A stretch of 64,000 bases of DNA from Agarivorans sp. Toyoura001 (lineage in GTDB: Bacteria; Pseudomonadota; Gammaproteobacteria; Enterobacterales; Celerinatantimonadaceae): assembly GCF_005405585.1 (NCBI RefSeq), contig NZ_BJEQ01000012.1, positions 1 to 64,000 on the forward strand, given 5' to 3'. This document shows positions 35,342 through 44,699 of this stretch, piece after piece; position 1 is the stretch's first letter, and each line of letters opens with the position of its first letter. The notes below the pieces were generated by a model. The model saw only the letters and a list, made by a program, of their open reading frames with translations, was not told the origin of the DNA and did no database searches. A program made the translations under genes and the position numbers.

Positions 35342-36793
35342 ATGTATATCGGTATTGATTTAGGCACCTCTGGGGTAAAAGTTGTGCTTCTCGCTGAAAA
35401 CGGTGACATTTTAAGCCAAGCCAAAGCAAGCTTAACGGTATCACGTCCTGCGCCGCTATGGTCTGAGCAAGCGCCGCAAGATTGGTGGCAAGCCACTCAA
35501 GATGCAATGACCACCTTAAGCAAGCAGCACTCTTTAGCCCAAGTAAAAGCGATTGGTTTAAGCGGACAAATGCACGGCGCCACCTTATTAGATGCTAAAG
35601 GCGAAATTCTACGCCCCGCCATTTTATGGAATGACGGCCGCAGCGCCGCTCAGTGTGAAGAAATTGAAGCCGCCGTGCCTAACTCTCGCAAAATAGTTGG
35701 CAACTTAATGATGCCTGGTTTTACTGCACCAAAACTACTGTGGATTAAGCAAAACGAACCAGAAATTTTTGCCCAAGTAGACAAAGTATTGCTGCCAAAA
35801 GATTACTTACGTTACTTGTTGTCGGGTAACTTCGCCTCAGACATGTCAGATTCTGCCGGTACCATGTGGTTAGACGTTGCCAAACGTGATTGGAGTGAAG
35901 AGATCTTAGCCGCTACCGGCTTAAGCCGCGCCAATATGCCAGAGCTGTTTGAAGGCAGTGAAGTGACCGGTAACTTAAAACCTGAATTAGCCGAGCGCTG
36001 GGGAATGCCAGCAGTACCGCTAGTGGCAGGCGGTGGTGATAACGCTGCAGGTGCAGTAGGCGTGGGCATTACTAAACCTGGCCAAGCAATGTTATCACTA
36101 GGTACCTCTGGCGTTTACTTTGCGGTAAGTGACGGCTACCTAAGCAATCCTGAATCAGCGCTACACAGCTTTTGTCATGCCTTACCCAATGCTTGGCACT
36201 CTATGTCGGTGATTCTGAGCGCTGCTTCATGTTTAGACTGGGTGGTCAACTTAACCGGTCAAGCAGACGTACCCAGCATGCTAGCCGCTGTAGAAGCCGC
36301 ACCAGAGAGTGACAACCCAGTATTCTTCTTACCTTATCTATCGGGCGAGCGTACTCCACATAACAACCCTGAAGCCAAGGGTGTGTTCTTTGGTATGACT
36401 CACTCCACCGGGCCATTAGATCTATGTCGCGCGGTATTAGAAGGCGTGGCCTTTGCTTTTGCCGACGGCTTAGATGCACTGCATGCTACTGGCTTAAAAC
36501 CTGATGAAATCACCTTAATTGGTGGTGGTGCACGCAGTCAGTTTTGGCGTCAAATGTTAGCCGATGTATTTGGCCAAAGCGTGAGTTACCGCTTAGGTGG
36601 CGAAGTAGGCCCAGCACTTGGAGCAGCACGTTTAGCCCAACTAGGTGTGGCTGAAAGCCCAGATTTAGATGTGATTTGCCCAGTACCAGAATTAGTAGAA
36701 GTGCATCAAGTCAATAACCAACGTCATGCTATGTACAGCAAACGTCGCGAAACGTTCCAAGCACTGTACCCGGCTGTAGCGCCTTTATTTTAA
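35342..36793 (+). CDS. xylB: Xylulokinase
   Basis: A 483-residue FGGY-family sugar kinase that phosphorylates D-xylulose to D-xylulose 5-phosphate. It starts MYIGIDLGTSGVKVVL, the phosphate-binding strand, and contains SGQMHGATLLD (the xylulose-binding MHG element about residues 77-79), VAGGGDNAAGAVGVG and LIGGGARSQFWRQM. Length is normal. ATG at 35342 has AAGGA upstream; an upstream in-frame TTG-like extension at 35279 lacks family similarity. It lies between two xylR genes and is followed by two strong stem-loops. Confidence 0.95.
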   Translation: MYIGIDLGTSGVKVVLLAENGDILSQAKASLTVSRPAPLWSEQAPQDWWQATQDAMTTLSKQHSLAQVKAIGLSGQMHGATLLDAKGEILRPAILWNDGRSAAQCEEIEAAVPNSRKIVGNLMMPGFTAPKLLWIKQNEPEIFAQVDKVLLPKDYLRYLLSGNFASDMSDSAGTMWLDVAKRDWSEEILAATGLSRANMPELFEGSEVTGNLKPELAERWGMPAVPLVAGGGDNAAGAVGVGITKPGQAMLSLGTSGVYFAVSDGYLSNPESALHSFCHALPNAWHSMSVILSAASCLDWVVNLTGQADVPSMLAAVEAAPESDNPVFFLPYLSGERTPHNNPEAKGVFFGMTHSTGPLDLCRAVLEGVAFAFADGLDALHATGLKPDEITLIGGGARSQFWRQMLADVFGQSVSYRLGGEVGPALGAARLAQLGVAESPDLDVICPVPELVEVHQVNNQRHAMYSKRRETFQALYPAVAPLF

Positions 36794-36810
36794 CGGTTTA
36801 TAAAAAATGA

Positions 36811-36841
36811 AAATTAGCCATAGCACAGCTATGGCTAATTT
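36811..36841. terminator. Strong stem-loop after xylB
   Basis: Perfect 14-base arms (36811-36824 and 36828-36841: AAATTAGCCATAGC/GCTATGGCTAATTT) around a 3-base loop. There is only a short T end on the plus strand, so it may be a weak terminator, a transcript-stabilising hairpin or both. Confidence 0.6.
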
Positions 36842-36858
36842 GATCCAGCAGCGGTTAG

Positions 36859-36890
36859 CACATTCGATAGATCAGCATTTATCGAATGTG
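36859..36890. terminator. Second stem-loop between xylB and xylR2
   Basis: Perfect 11-base arms CACATTCGATA/TATCGAATGTG (36859-36869, 36880-36890) with a 10-base loop, 17 bases after the preceding hairpin. No T-run follows. Same options as the first hairpin; a protein-binding palindrome is also possible. Confidence 0.45.
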
Positions 36891-36934
36891 GTCACCTTAG
36901 CTGAATAAGCGTAGTAATACGGAAGATAAATACT

Positions 36935-38149
36935 ATGGCAAAAAACAACCGCGTAGCATTGTTATTGAACGCGAACATGGCCTACGACCGTGGCATTATT
37001 ACCGGCATATCATCATTTTTGAAAAATGGTACGCCATGGAATCTGTTTATTGGCGAACAAAACTTGTTCTCAATAGATGACTTTAGTAAATGGCAAGGCG
37101 ATGGGGTAATAGCTGATTTTGATCACCCGGAAATTCGTGACGCGATCAAATCGCGTAATATTCCAGTAGTTGGTATTTCTAGCAGCGAGATGGTTGCCAA
37201 TACCATGCAAGACTACCCCGTGGTGATGTCTGACAATAAACAAATCATCAACATGGCTGCACGCTTTTTAAAAATGCGTCGCTACACCCACTTGGCATTT
37301 TGTGGTTACCCCAATCGCCCGTTTAACGATTGGTCGGCAAACCGCGAGCAACTGCTGCGCGACTGGTGTGAACGCAATCAATGCGCCTACAGCCAGTTTA
37401 GCGCCAAAGATAATATCGACACTTGGGACAGCGACTTACAGTGTTTATGTGATTGGTTAAGCCGTTTGCCTAAACCGGTGGGCATTATTGCCGCCAACGA
37501 TGTACGTGCTCGCCAACTTAGCTACGCTTGCCAACTGGCCAACATTAGTATCCCCGAAGATGTATCAATAATGGGCATTGATGACGACGAGCTAAACTGT
37601 ACCTTAAGCTTGCCAACCCTGACTTCGGTTCGCCAAGGTACCCGTGCCATGGGCTACTTAGCCGCCTCTTTGTTACAACCATTAATGGATGGCAAGAACT
37701 TAGCTAAACGCCACCATTACGTGCAACCTGAACGGGTTATTGGCCGCGACTCTACCGACTTTTTCCACTTTAAAGACAACTTAGTGCGTGGGGCTTTAAG
37801 CCTAATTCGCATTAATCAGGGCAATATTAAAGTCAAACAAATCTTGGCGGAACTGGGCTGTTCACGTGGCGCAATTGATAATAAATTTCATGACGAATTA
37901 GGCATGTCATTGCATGCCTATTTGCTCGATAGCCAGCTAAATCTAGCGCTAGAGTTACTGGTAGATACCGAGCAAACCTTAAGTGAAATTGCCAAGGTAG
38001 TTGGCTTTAGTAGCCCTCAGTATTTGTCTTGTGCCATTAAGAAACGCTGGAATATGACGCCGGGCATGTTACGCGAGCAGAAGGGTGTAACAAACCGAGA
38101 GCTAGCTCCCCTTATTGAGGACGAAGGAGAAATACTAAAAGAGGCCTAG
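36935..38149 (+). CDS. xylR: XylR-like AraC-type regulator (copy 2)
   Basis: A 404-residue paralogue of the regulator at 33879: a LacI-like sensor domain (LLLNANMAYDRGIITGI at the start) and C-terminal AraC domain (LSEIAKVVGFSSPQYLSCAIK). Sensor loops differ clearly from copy 1, for example GYPNRPFNDWSANREQL against GMPPNDGNRWAMERESI, so ligand preference or affinity may differ. It follows xylB after two hairpins and precedes a 470-base region ahead of transaldolase. Which copy controls which xylose promoter is unknown. Confidence 0.88.
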   Translation: MAKNNRVALLLNANMAYDRGIITGISSFLKNGTPWNLFIGEQNLFSIDDFSKWQGDGVIADFDHPEIRDAIKSRNIPVVGISSSEMVANTMQDYPVVMSDNKQIINMAARFLKMRRYTHLAFCGYPNRPFNDWSANREQLLRDWCERNQCAYSQFSAKDNIDTWDSDLQCLCDWLSRLPKPVGIIAANDVRARQLSYACQLANISIPEDVSIMGIDDDELNCTLSLPTLTSVRQGTRAMGYLAASLLQPLMDGKNLAKRHHYVQPERVIGRDSTDFFHFKDNLVRGALSLIRINQGNIKVKQILAELGCSRGAIDNKFHDELGMSLHAYLLDSQLNLALELLVDTEQTLSEIAKVVGFSSPQYLSCAIKKRWNMTPGMLREQKGVTNRELAPLIEDEGEILKEA

Positions 38150-38619
38150 TTTCATCTACTTGGCATAAATCCTTAGTAACATTTGGTCATCAAAGCCAGT
38201 GAATAACTGGCTTTGACACAATTATCACCGGTCACTAATGGCGACATGCAATAGCTAAGTTCGCCTTTGGTGCATCCAACAAATATGGTGAAGATCAAAA
38301 AAACATCATAGTGATTATTAAAACTCTGGGGCGAGGCCGCGTTTCTTTTTTCAACAAATCGGCGCACCATGCTGTGGAGTGTGACAAAACCATGAAGCTT
38401 GTGCAGTAGATCCACAGAAAACGCCAAATAAAGCGTGATCTAGATCGGGACTGCGAAAATTCAACATTAGCGCTAAAAAAAGCGTAATTGCGCTCAAATG
38501 CCAGTCTGGCACTTTAATACGGACATGAAGCTTAGCTTGGTCATTGACCTTCAACCAATAATGAAGGCCCGCCAAACAAGCCGCACATTTTGTTTTAACC
38601 ACAAGGGTCTATACATCTT
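38150..38619. other. Intergenic region ahead of the tal-tkt unit
   Basis: A 470-base region. It has a perfect 10-base stem CAAAGCCAGT/ACTGGCTTTG (38191-38215) after xylR2, a GATCTAGATC palindrome (38437-38446), a TGCCAG/TGGCA hairpin near 38500 and two ATGAAGCTT copies. Two overlapping minus-strand open frames look random. The promoter of tal must lie here. Confidence 0.5.
38191..38215. terminator. Stem-loop after xylR copy 2
   Basis: Perfect 10-base arms with a 5-base loop, 42 bases after the stop codon. No T-run follows, so termination is uncertain. Confidence 0.45.
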
Positions 38620-39579
38620 ATGAGTTCTCTACTTACACAGCTAAAACAATACACCACGGTAGTTGCCGATACTGGCGATTTGGATACCATGCGTAAATTT
38701 TCACCAGAAGACGCAACCACTAACCCATCGTTAATTGTTAAGGCTCTAGGTTTGCCTGAGTACTCTAGCTTGCTGAAAGAAGTGGCTGAGTGGGCTAAAA
38801 CTCAATCAAACGTGCAAGCCGAGCAAATCGAAATGGCTGCCGACAAGCTGGTAGTAACCATTGGTTGTAAAGTGTTGGAATTAGTACCTGGTCGCATTTC
38901 TACTGAAGTAGATGCACGTTTATCTTTTGATACCGAAGCCAGCATTACTAAAGCACGCCGTTTAATCGAGCTTTACCAAGCGGCTGGCATTAGCAAAGAG
39001 CGCGTATTAATTAAACTTGCCTCTACTTGGCAGGGCATTCGTGCCGCTGAACAGTTAGAGAAAGAAGGCATTAACTGTAACCTAACCTTGTTGTTCTCAT
39101 TTGCTCAAGCCCGTGCATGTGCTGAAGCAGGTGTATTCTTAATCTCTCCTTTTGTTGGCCGTATTTTAGATTGGTACAAAGCGAACAACGCTGACGCAGA
39201 TTACGCTGGCGCGAAAGACCCTGGCGTTATCTCGGTATCTGAAATTTACAGCTACTACAAAGACCATGGCTACAACACGGTAGTGATGGGTGCCAGTTTC
39301 CGTAACATTGGCGAAATCGTTGAACTAGCCGGTTGTGACCGTTTGACCATCGGTCCTGCACTACTTGAAGAGTTAGACCAAACTGAAGCGCAATTAGATG
39401 TGCGCCTTCAAGATAAAGGTGTTAGCCAAAACCGCCCCGCTCCAATGACCGAAGCAGAGTTCTTTTGGGCACACAACGAAGATGCAATGGCGACAGAGAA
39501 ACTGGCTGAAGGTATTCGTGCCTTTGCCGTTGACCAAGTGAAATTAGACAAGATGCTAATTGAAGCGCTTGAAGCTTAA
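38620..39579 (+). CDS. tal: Transaldolase
   Basis: A 319-residue class I transaldolase, the usual E. coli TalB length. Schiff-base Lys132 is in [21 protein letters not shown] near residue 32 and [10 protein letters not shown] near 180 are further signatures. It moves a three-carbon unit from sedoheptulose 7-phosphate to glyceraldehyde 3-phosphate. It is 27 bases ahead of transketolase and downstream of xylB-xylR2, so the non-oxidative pentose phosphate pair appears dedicated, at least in part, to xylose use. The usual housekeeping copy may be elsewhere. Confidence 0.95.
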   Translation: MSSLLTQLKQYTTVVADTGDLDTMRKFSPEDATTNPSLIVKALGLPEYSSLLKEVAEWAKTQSNVQAEQIEMAADKLVVTIGCKVLELVPGRISTEVDARLSFDTEASITKARRLIELYQAAGISKERVLIKLASTWQGIRAAEQLEKEGINCNLTLLFSFAQARACAEAGVFLISPFVGRILDWYKANNADADYAGAKDPGVISVSEIYSYYKDHGYNTVVMGASFRNIGEIVELAGCDRLTIGPALLEELDQTEAQLDVRLQDKGVSQNRPAPMTEAEFFWAHNEDAMATEKLAEGIRAFAVDQVKLDKMLIEALEA

Positions 39580-39606
39580 GAATTACTTAATATTAGGAAA
39601 TTAAAG

Positions 39607-41610
39607 ATGACTCACCCTCGTCAACAATATGCAAACGCTATTCGTGCTCTAAGCATGGATGGTGTACAACAAGCTAAATCAGGTCACCCTGGCGCACCGA
39701 TGGGCATGGCTGACATTGCTGAAGTACTGTGGCGCGACCACTTAGCGCATAACCCAAGCAACCCAAGCTGGAGCAACCGCGACCGCTTTATTTTGTCTAA
39801 CGGTCATGGTTCTATGTTGTTGTACTCGCTACTTCACCTAAGCGGTTACGCACTGCCAATTGAAGAGCTTAAAAACTTCCGTCAGTTACACTCTAAAACG
39901 CCGGGCCACCCAGAATACGGTTACGCACCAGGTGTTGAAACAACTACTGGTCCACTAGGCCAAGGTATTGCTAATGCCGTAGGTATGGCACTAGCAGAGA
40001 AAATGCTAGCGGCACAATTCAACCGTGACGATCACGACATTGTTGATCACTTCACCTACGCCTTTATGGGCGACGGTTGTTTAATGGAAGGTATTTCTCA
40101 CGAAGTATGCTCATTGGCTGGCACCCTAGGTTTAGGCAAGTTGATTGCCTTTTGGGATGACAACGGCATCTCTATTGATGGCCACGTTGAAGGTTGGTTC
40201 ACCGATGATACACCAGCACGTTTTGAAGCTTACGGCTGGAACGTAATTCGCGATGTTGATGGCCACGATCCTGAACAAATTAACGCCGCAATTGTAGCGG
40301 CTAAAGCCGATATCACTAAGCCTACGCTTATTTGTACTAAAACGGTGATTGGTTTTGGTTCTCCGAACAAGTCAGGTTCACATGACTGTCACGGTGCACC
40401 ATTAGGTGACGAAGAAATTAAAGCAGCACGCGAGTTCTTAAACTGGCCACATGCCGCCTTTGAAATTCCAGCAGATGTTTACCAAGCTTGGGACAACAAA
40501 GCCAAAGGTAGCGAGCAAGAAAACACTTGGAACGACAAGTTTGCCGCTTACAAGAAAGCCTATCCAGAACTAGCTTCTGAGTATGCTCGCCGCGTAGAAG
40601 GTGAGCTACCAGAAAACTGGAAAGCAGAAACACAAGCCTTATTACAGCGCCTACAAAATGAGCCAGCTAACATTGCTAGCCGCATGGCCTCTAAAAACAC
40701 CCTAGACGTGATTGGTAAGATTTTACCCGAATTGCTAGGTGGTTCTGCTGACTTAGCACCTTCAAACCTTACCTTCCACGCTAGCTCTAAATCAGTAAGC
40801 GCAGAAGATGCATCAGGTAACTACTTACACTACGGTGTACGTGAATTTGGTATGTCGGCAATGCAAAATGGTATTGCTTTGCACGGTGGTTTTGTCCCGT
40901 ACTCGGCCACCTTCTTAATGTTCATGGAATACGCGCGCAACGCGGTTCGTATGGCAGCATTAATGCAGCAGCGTTCTATCTTTGTTTACACTCACGACTC
41001 GATTGGTTTGGGTGAAGATGGTCCAACTCACCAACCGGTTGAGCAAGTGGCTAGCTTACGTTTAACACCCAACATGGAAACATGGCGCCCTTGTGACCAA
41101 GTAGAGTCTGCGGCTTCTTGGATTAACGCGGTAGAGCGTAGTGATGGCCCAAGTGCACTTATCTTCTCTCGTCAAAACTTGGCCCAGCAAAAGCGTAGCG
41201 GTGAGCAACTAGAATTAATTAACCGTGGGGCTTACGTACTTAAAGACTGTGCTGGCACGCCTGAGCTTATCTTGATAGCGACGGGTTCTGAAGTTGAACT
41301 AGCCGTAGACGCAGCTGCTAAGCTGAGCGAGCAAGGTAAACAAGTTCGCGTAGTGTCTATGCCTTGTACCGAACGTTTCGACAAGCAAGACGCTGCTTAC
41401 CGAGAGGCTGTATTACCTAAAGCAGTACGTGCTCGCGTAGCGGTTGAAGCACTTCAAGCTGGCTTCTGGGGCAAATACGTAGGCCTAGATGGCGTAACCG
41501 TAGGTATGACGACCTTTGGTGAGTCGGCACCTGCTGGCGAACTATTCAAGTTATTTGGCTTTACCGTAGAAAACGTAGTAGACCAAAGCTTGAGTTTACT
41601 AAACAGCTAA
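39607..41610 (+). CDS. tkt: Transketolase
   Basis: A 667-residue thiamine-diphosphate enzyme of normal length. The TPP-binding [18 protein letters not shown] (about residues 155-172), [18 protein letters not shown] near the start and [16 protein letters not shown] (about 462-477) in the pyrimidine domain are all intact. It exchanges two-carbon units between pentose and other sugar phosphates, turning xylulose 5-phosphate from XylB into glycolytic intermediates. Second gene of the tal-tkt pair, with a strong terminator after it. TPP comes from the thi operon in this window. Confidence 0.95.
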   Translation: MTHPRQQYANAIRALSMDGVQQAKSGHPGAPMGMADIAEVLWRDHLAHNPSNPSWSNRDRFILSNGHGSMLLYSLLHLSGYALPIEELKNFRQLHSKTPGHPEYGYAPGVETTTGPLGQGIANAVGMALAEKMLAAQFNRDDHDIVDHFTYAFMGDGCLMEGISHEVCSLAGTLGLGKLIAFWDDNGISIDGHVEGWFTDDTPARFEAYGWNVIRDVDGHDPEQINAAIVAAKADITKPTLICTKTVIGFGSPNKSGSHDCHGAPLGDEEIKAAREFLNWPHAAFEIPADVYQAWDNKAKGSEQENTWNDKFAAYKKAYPELASEYARRVEGELPENWKAETQALLQRLQNEPANIASRMASKNTLDVIGKILPELLGGSADLAPSNLTFHASSKSVSAEDASGNYLHYGVREFGMSAMQNGIALHGGFVPYSATFLMFMEYARNAVRMAALMQQRSIFVYTHDSIGLGEDGPTHQPVEQVASLRLTPNMETWRPCDQVESAASWINAVERSDGPSALIFSRQNLAQQKRSGEQLELINRGAYVLKDCAGTPELILIATGSEVELAVDAAAKLSEQGKQVRVVSMPCTERFDKQDAAYREAVLPKAVRARVAVEALQAGFWGKYVGLDGVTVGMTTFGESAPAGELFKLFGFTVENVVDQSLSLLNS

Positions 41611-41632
41611 TTCTACTGTTTATATCTCGACT

Positions 41633-41662
41633 AAAAGCAACGCTCGTTAGCGTTGCTTTTTT
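41633..41662 (+). terminator. Rho-independent terminator
   Basis: Perfect 11-base stem AAAAGCAACGC/GCGTTGCTTTT (41633-41643, 41650-41660) with loop TCGTTA and a TTTTTT run. It ends the tal-tkt transcript. Confidence 0.9.
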
Positions 41663-41812
41663 ATTTTGTAAAACCGTCACTTAGCTAATCACCCTCCAAG
41701 CTCACAAAAACCTTAAATAAGCCCTCAACAACTTTGCCACTCAAGCTATTTGCTAACTACCCTTACCAGTAATATTCACCGTAAATCACTATGATTTGTC
41801 CATTTGGGTTCA

Positions 41813-42547
41813 ATGTTGCTGATAAGACTAGTTGCTGTTGCCTTTCTTTTTAGTTATTCGGCCCTTGCCGAAGATCTGCGCTTGGTTTATCCGCATTTTC
41901 CACCGTATACGAAACAGCAACAGCCTTTGGCGGCGGGCAATTTTCTTGTAGAGAAAATAATGCAGCAATTGCAGCAGGGTTACAGCACCAAGCAAGTGCC
42001 CAACTACAAGCGCGCCTTAAGTGAAGTGCAATATGGCGAGGCCGACGGCTTCTTCTTTGCCTCTCAAAACAGTCAACGTGATAGCGTAGCGGTGTTCTCA
42101 AAATCTGTTTTATACAATAACTGGAGCTGGTTTTTCCGTTACGACCGTTACCTAAACCCTTATTCAAGCAAGTTTAAAAGCGATGCAAAAGTCGCCTCTA
42201 TAGAAGGTACAAACACCTTACGATGGCTAAACACCCACCATTACCATGTGGTAGGCAAACAAAGCAACGTAGCTAAACTGGCCATTATGCTGTTTGATTT
42301 AGAACGGATAGATGCTGCCTTTATGTCGGCCGACGTATTCAAAAGTAGCGAAGTGCATCCCAACCTTGTGAGGGGGGAATACATTGAAGTAGTGCAACGT
42401 TCCGCCCCCTTTGGTATTTACATCTCTAAAGCTTATCTAGAGCAACACCCTGGCTTTATGCAGCGCTTAAATAGTGCCATTGATGTGGTACAAAAAACCT
42501 ACCTCGACAGCTCTTACACCTTACCGAGCCTAATTCGAGAACCTTAA
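41813..42547 (+). CDS. Periplasmic solute-binding-like protein (SBP family 3 fold)
   Basis: A 244-residue protein with signal peptide (hydrophobic 2-16, cut after ALA near 19) and mature start EDLRLVYPHFPPYT. It contains ADGFFFASQNSQRDSVAVF, in the same place as FDGLFILNQTAERDDFA of the gene at 164-847 and KGLFPTMRTADREAFFY of the pseudogene at 46200. No permease is adjacent. Placed between tkt and xylA but separated from both by a terminator and a promoter region, so a link with xylose is not evident. ATG at 41813 is preferred to a TTG at 41804. Confidence 0.7.
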   Translation: MLLIRLVAVAFLFSYSALAEDLRLVYPHFPPYTKQQQPLAAGNFLVEKIMQQLQQGYSTKQVPNYKRALSEVQYGEADGFFFASQNSQRDSVAVFSKSVLYNNWSWFFRYDRYLNPYSSKFKSDAKVASIEGTNTLRWLNTHHYHVVGKQSNVAKLAIMLFDLERIDAAFMSADVFKSSEVHPNLVRGEYIEVVQRSAPFGIYISKAYLEQHPGFMQRLNSAIDVVQKTYLDSSYTLPSLIREP

Positions 42548-42838
42548 CCCGCAAACCCCTTCATCAATTCACCTTTGATCGCTAAAAATCGATACACCGG
42601 CACCATTGCCACCAATAGATGGCATTATGAAATTTCACATTTCGCCAATGTTATGACCCAATCGTTGAAATATCCTAAAAAAGATTCATATAAAACGCGA
42701 GATAGCGCACGAAAAGTAAATAGCTGAAAAAAGACCGCATTTTTCATAATTGAGGGAAAGGCCGCTAGGGCTAACAATAAGCTCACAGATGGAGATTGGT
42801 TCTCCAATGAAACCGAATTCTTTTTAGGAGTAGTTCCA
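42548..42838. promoter_or_regulatory. xylA promoter region
   Basis: A 291-base AT-rich region. TTGAAA (42665-42670) and TATAAA (42689-42694), 18 bases apart, form one possible promoter. The XylR-like motif TTTTCATAATTGAG (42741-42754) is followed after 17 bases by TAACAAT (42772-42778), a second possible -10 that would suit an AraC-type activator bound just upstream. Which is used is not known. TTTTTAGGAG lies ahead of the start codon as ribosome site. Confidence 0.55.
42741..42754. promoter_or_regulatory. Candidate XylR site ahead of xylA
   Basis: Same 14 bases, TTTTCATAATTGAG, as ahead of xylB at 35220-35233. Lies 84 bases from the xylA start. Confidence 0.45.
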
Positions 42839-44161
42839 ATGGCTCAATATTTTGACCAGTTTGAAAAAATCGCTTATGAAGGACCAGAGTCCACTAACCC
42901 ACTAGCATTTCGTCATTACGATGCTAAAAAAGTGATCCTGGGTAAAACCATGGAAGAGCACTTACGTTTTGGTGCATGTTACTGGCATAACTTCTGCTGG
43001 GACGGTTTTGATATCTTTGGTGCTGGCACCTTTGACCGCCCGTGGCAAAAACCAGGTAACGCACTTGAAATGGCGAAAATGAAGGCCGATGTTGCTTTCG
43101 ATTTCTTCTCAAAAGTTGGTACCCCTTTCTACTCATTCCATGATGTTGACGTGGCGCCACAAGGTAACTCTATTAAAGAGTACTCAGAAAACATGAAGGT
43201 GATGATGGACGTACTTGCTCAGAAGCAAGACGAAACCGGCATGAAGCTTTTATGGGGCACAGCAAACGCATTCTCAAATGCACGTTACATGTCTGGCGCA
43301 GGCTCTAACCCTAACCCAGAAGTATTTGCTTACGCTGCGAGCCAAATCTTCACCGCAATGAACGCAACCAAAATGCTAGGTGGTGAAAACTACGTATTGT
43401 GGGGCGGCCGTGAAGGTTACGAAACACTACTTAATACTGATTTACGCCAAGAGCGCGAGCAGTTAGGTCGCTTGTTCCAAATGGTAGTAGAGCATAAACA
43501 CAAAATTGGCTTCACTGGCACCATCTTAATTGAGCCTAAGCCAGCTGAGCCTACTAAGCACCAATACGATTACGACACAGCCACTGTTTACGGCTTCTTG
43601 AAGCAATTTGGTCTAGAAGACGAGGTGAAAGTAAACATTGAAGTTAACCACGCTACTTTAGCGGGTCACTCTTTCCATCACGAAATTGCTACCGCAATCT
43701 CACTAGGCCTATTTGGCTCTATTGACGCCAACCGTGGCGATGCACAACTAGGTTGGGATACAGACCAATTCCCTAACAGTGTTGAAGAGTGGACGCCGGT
43801 AATGTACGACATCTTACGTTCTGGTGGTTTCACTACTGGTGGTTTGATGTTTGATACTAAATTACGTCGTCAAAGTATTGATCCAGCTGACTTCTTCCAC
43901 GGCCACATTGGCGGCATGGACACTTGTGCATTAGCACTTGAGAAAGCAGCAAGCTTGTTAGAAAGCCAAGACATCAGCAGCGTTGTTGCTGAGCGTTACG
44001 CTGGTTGGAGCGGTGACTTAGGTAAAGCAATCATGACTGGCGATTACAGCCTAGAGTCTTTAGCCACTCAAGCAATTGCAGACAACATTGACCCTAAACA
44101 TGTATCTGGTCGCCAAGAAGAACTAGAAAATATTGTTAACAAACATATTTTCAGTAAGTAA
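42839..44161 (+). CDS. xylA: Xylose isomerase
   Basis: A 440-residue class II xylose isomerase, same length and start ([24 protein letters not shown]) as E. coli XylA. Catalytic His101 and Asp104 are in [11 protein letters not shown]; metal ligands are in [16 protein letters not shown] (Glu near 232) and [15 protein letters not shown]. It interconverts D-xylose and D-xylulose with Mg2+ or Mn2+ in the cytoplasm. Unlike the E. coli xylAB operon, xylB is 6 kb upstream in its own unit. AGGAG precedes the ATG; a terminator follows. Confidence 0.97.
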   Translation: MAQYFDQFEKIAYEGPESTNPLAFRHYDAKKVILGKTMEEHLRFGACYWHNFCWDGFDIFGAGTFDRPWQKPGNALEMAKMKADVAFDFFSKVGTPFYSFHDVDVAPQGNSIKEYSENMKVMMDVLAQKQDETGMKLLWGTANAFSNARYMSGAGSNPNPEVFAYAASQIFTAMNATKMLGGENYVLWGGREGYETLLNTDLRQEREQLGRLFQMVVEHKHKIGFTGTILIEPKPAEPTKHQYDYDTATVYGFLKQFGLEDEVKVNIEVNHATLAGHSFHHEIATAISLGLFGSIDANRGDAQLGWDTDQFPNSVEEWTPVMYDILRSGGFTTGGLMFDTKLRRQSIDPADFFHGHIGGMDTCALALEKAASLLESQDISSVVAERYAGWSGDLGKAIMTGDYSLESLATQAIADNIDPKHVSGRQEELENIVNKHIFSK

Positions 44162-44193
44162 AACATAGTATTTTCCTTATAAGTACCAATGTT

Positions 44194-44218
44194 GCCGACG
44201 CTTAGCGTCGGCTTTTTT
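44194..44218 (+). terminator. Rho-independent terminator
   Basis: Perfect 8-base stem GCCGACGC/GCGTCGGC with loop TTA, then TTTTTT. It ends xylA and overlaps the 3' end of the convergent GFA-family gene. Confidence 0.9.
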
Positions 44219-44582
44219 ATGGCTGTTTTTCACTGGATAACCCAGCACCATTAACCACACTTACATCCAATGCTAACGGATCGATGCCATCTAAACAGCC
44301 GGCATTAACCCGAGTTAATTCAGGTGCGGTACGTGGATTGTGGAAGGTATAAATACCACAGTGTTTGCAAAAATAGTGATTCGCCACCTTAGTATTCCAT
44401 TTATAGAGCGTTAAGTCTTGTTCGCCCTGTAATAAACGAAAGCTATCATCCTCTGCAGTTACCATCACAATGCCTTTACGTTGGCATAAACTACAGTTGC
44501 AGCGCACGGCAGAGTCTAAGTTTGTGCTTAGGCTAAATGTCACAGCGCCGCAGTGACAACTTCCTTGATATTGTTTACTCAT
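44217..44582 (-). CDS. GFA/CENP-V-family zinc protein
   Basis: A 121-residue protein of the glutathione-dependent formaldehyde-activating (GFA) fold. Zinc cysteines occur as CHCG (about residues 9-12), CNCSLC (about 28-33) and CKHCG (about 71-75). Most members have no proven enzyme activity. Its 3' end overlaps the xylA terminator by two bases. Monocistronic. Confidence 0.87.
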   Translation of the reverse strand: MSKQYQGSCHCGAVTFSLSTNLDSAVRCNCSLCQRKGIVMVTAEDDSFRLLQGEQDLTLYKWNTKVANHYFCKHCGIYTFHNPRTAPELTRVNAGCLDGIDPLALDVSVVNGAGLSSEKQP

Positions 44583-44699
44583 TGTATTCGCCTTAAGTAA
44601 GTTTGTTGCTAATAAAGTACTGCTAAAGGTGATTATAGCTAGCGAGCAATAGGCATTTGCACTACCATTAATAACAATTAACTCACTACGGAGTAGAAC

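Noticed and set aside
38173-38602. Two overlapping minus-strand open frames of about 84 residues between xylR2 and tal
   Set aside because: They overlap each other, lack ribosome sites and cover hairpins and promoter-like DNA; composition looks random.
42611-42626. CRP site ahead of xylA (TTATGAAATTTCACAT)
   Set aside because: The two half-sites are four bases apart instead of six, so it does not fit the CRP spacing.
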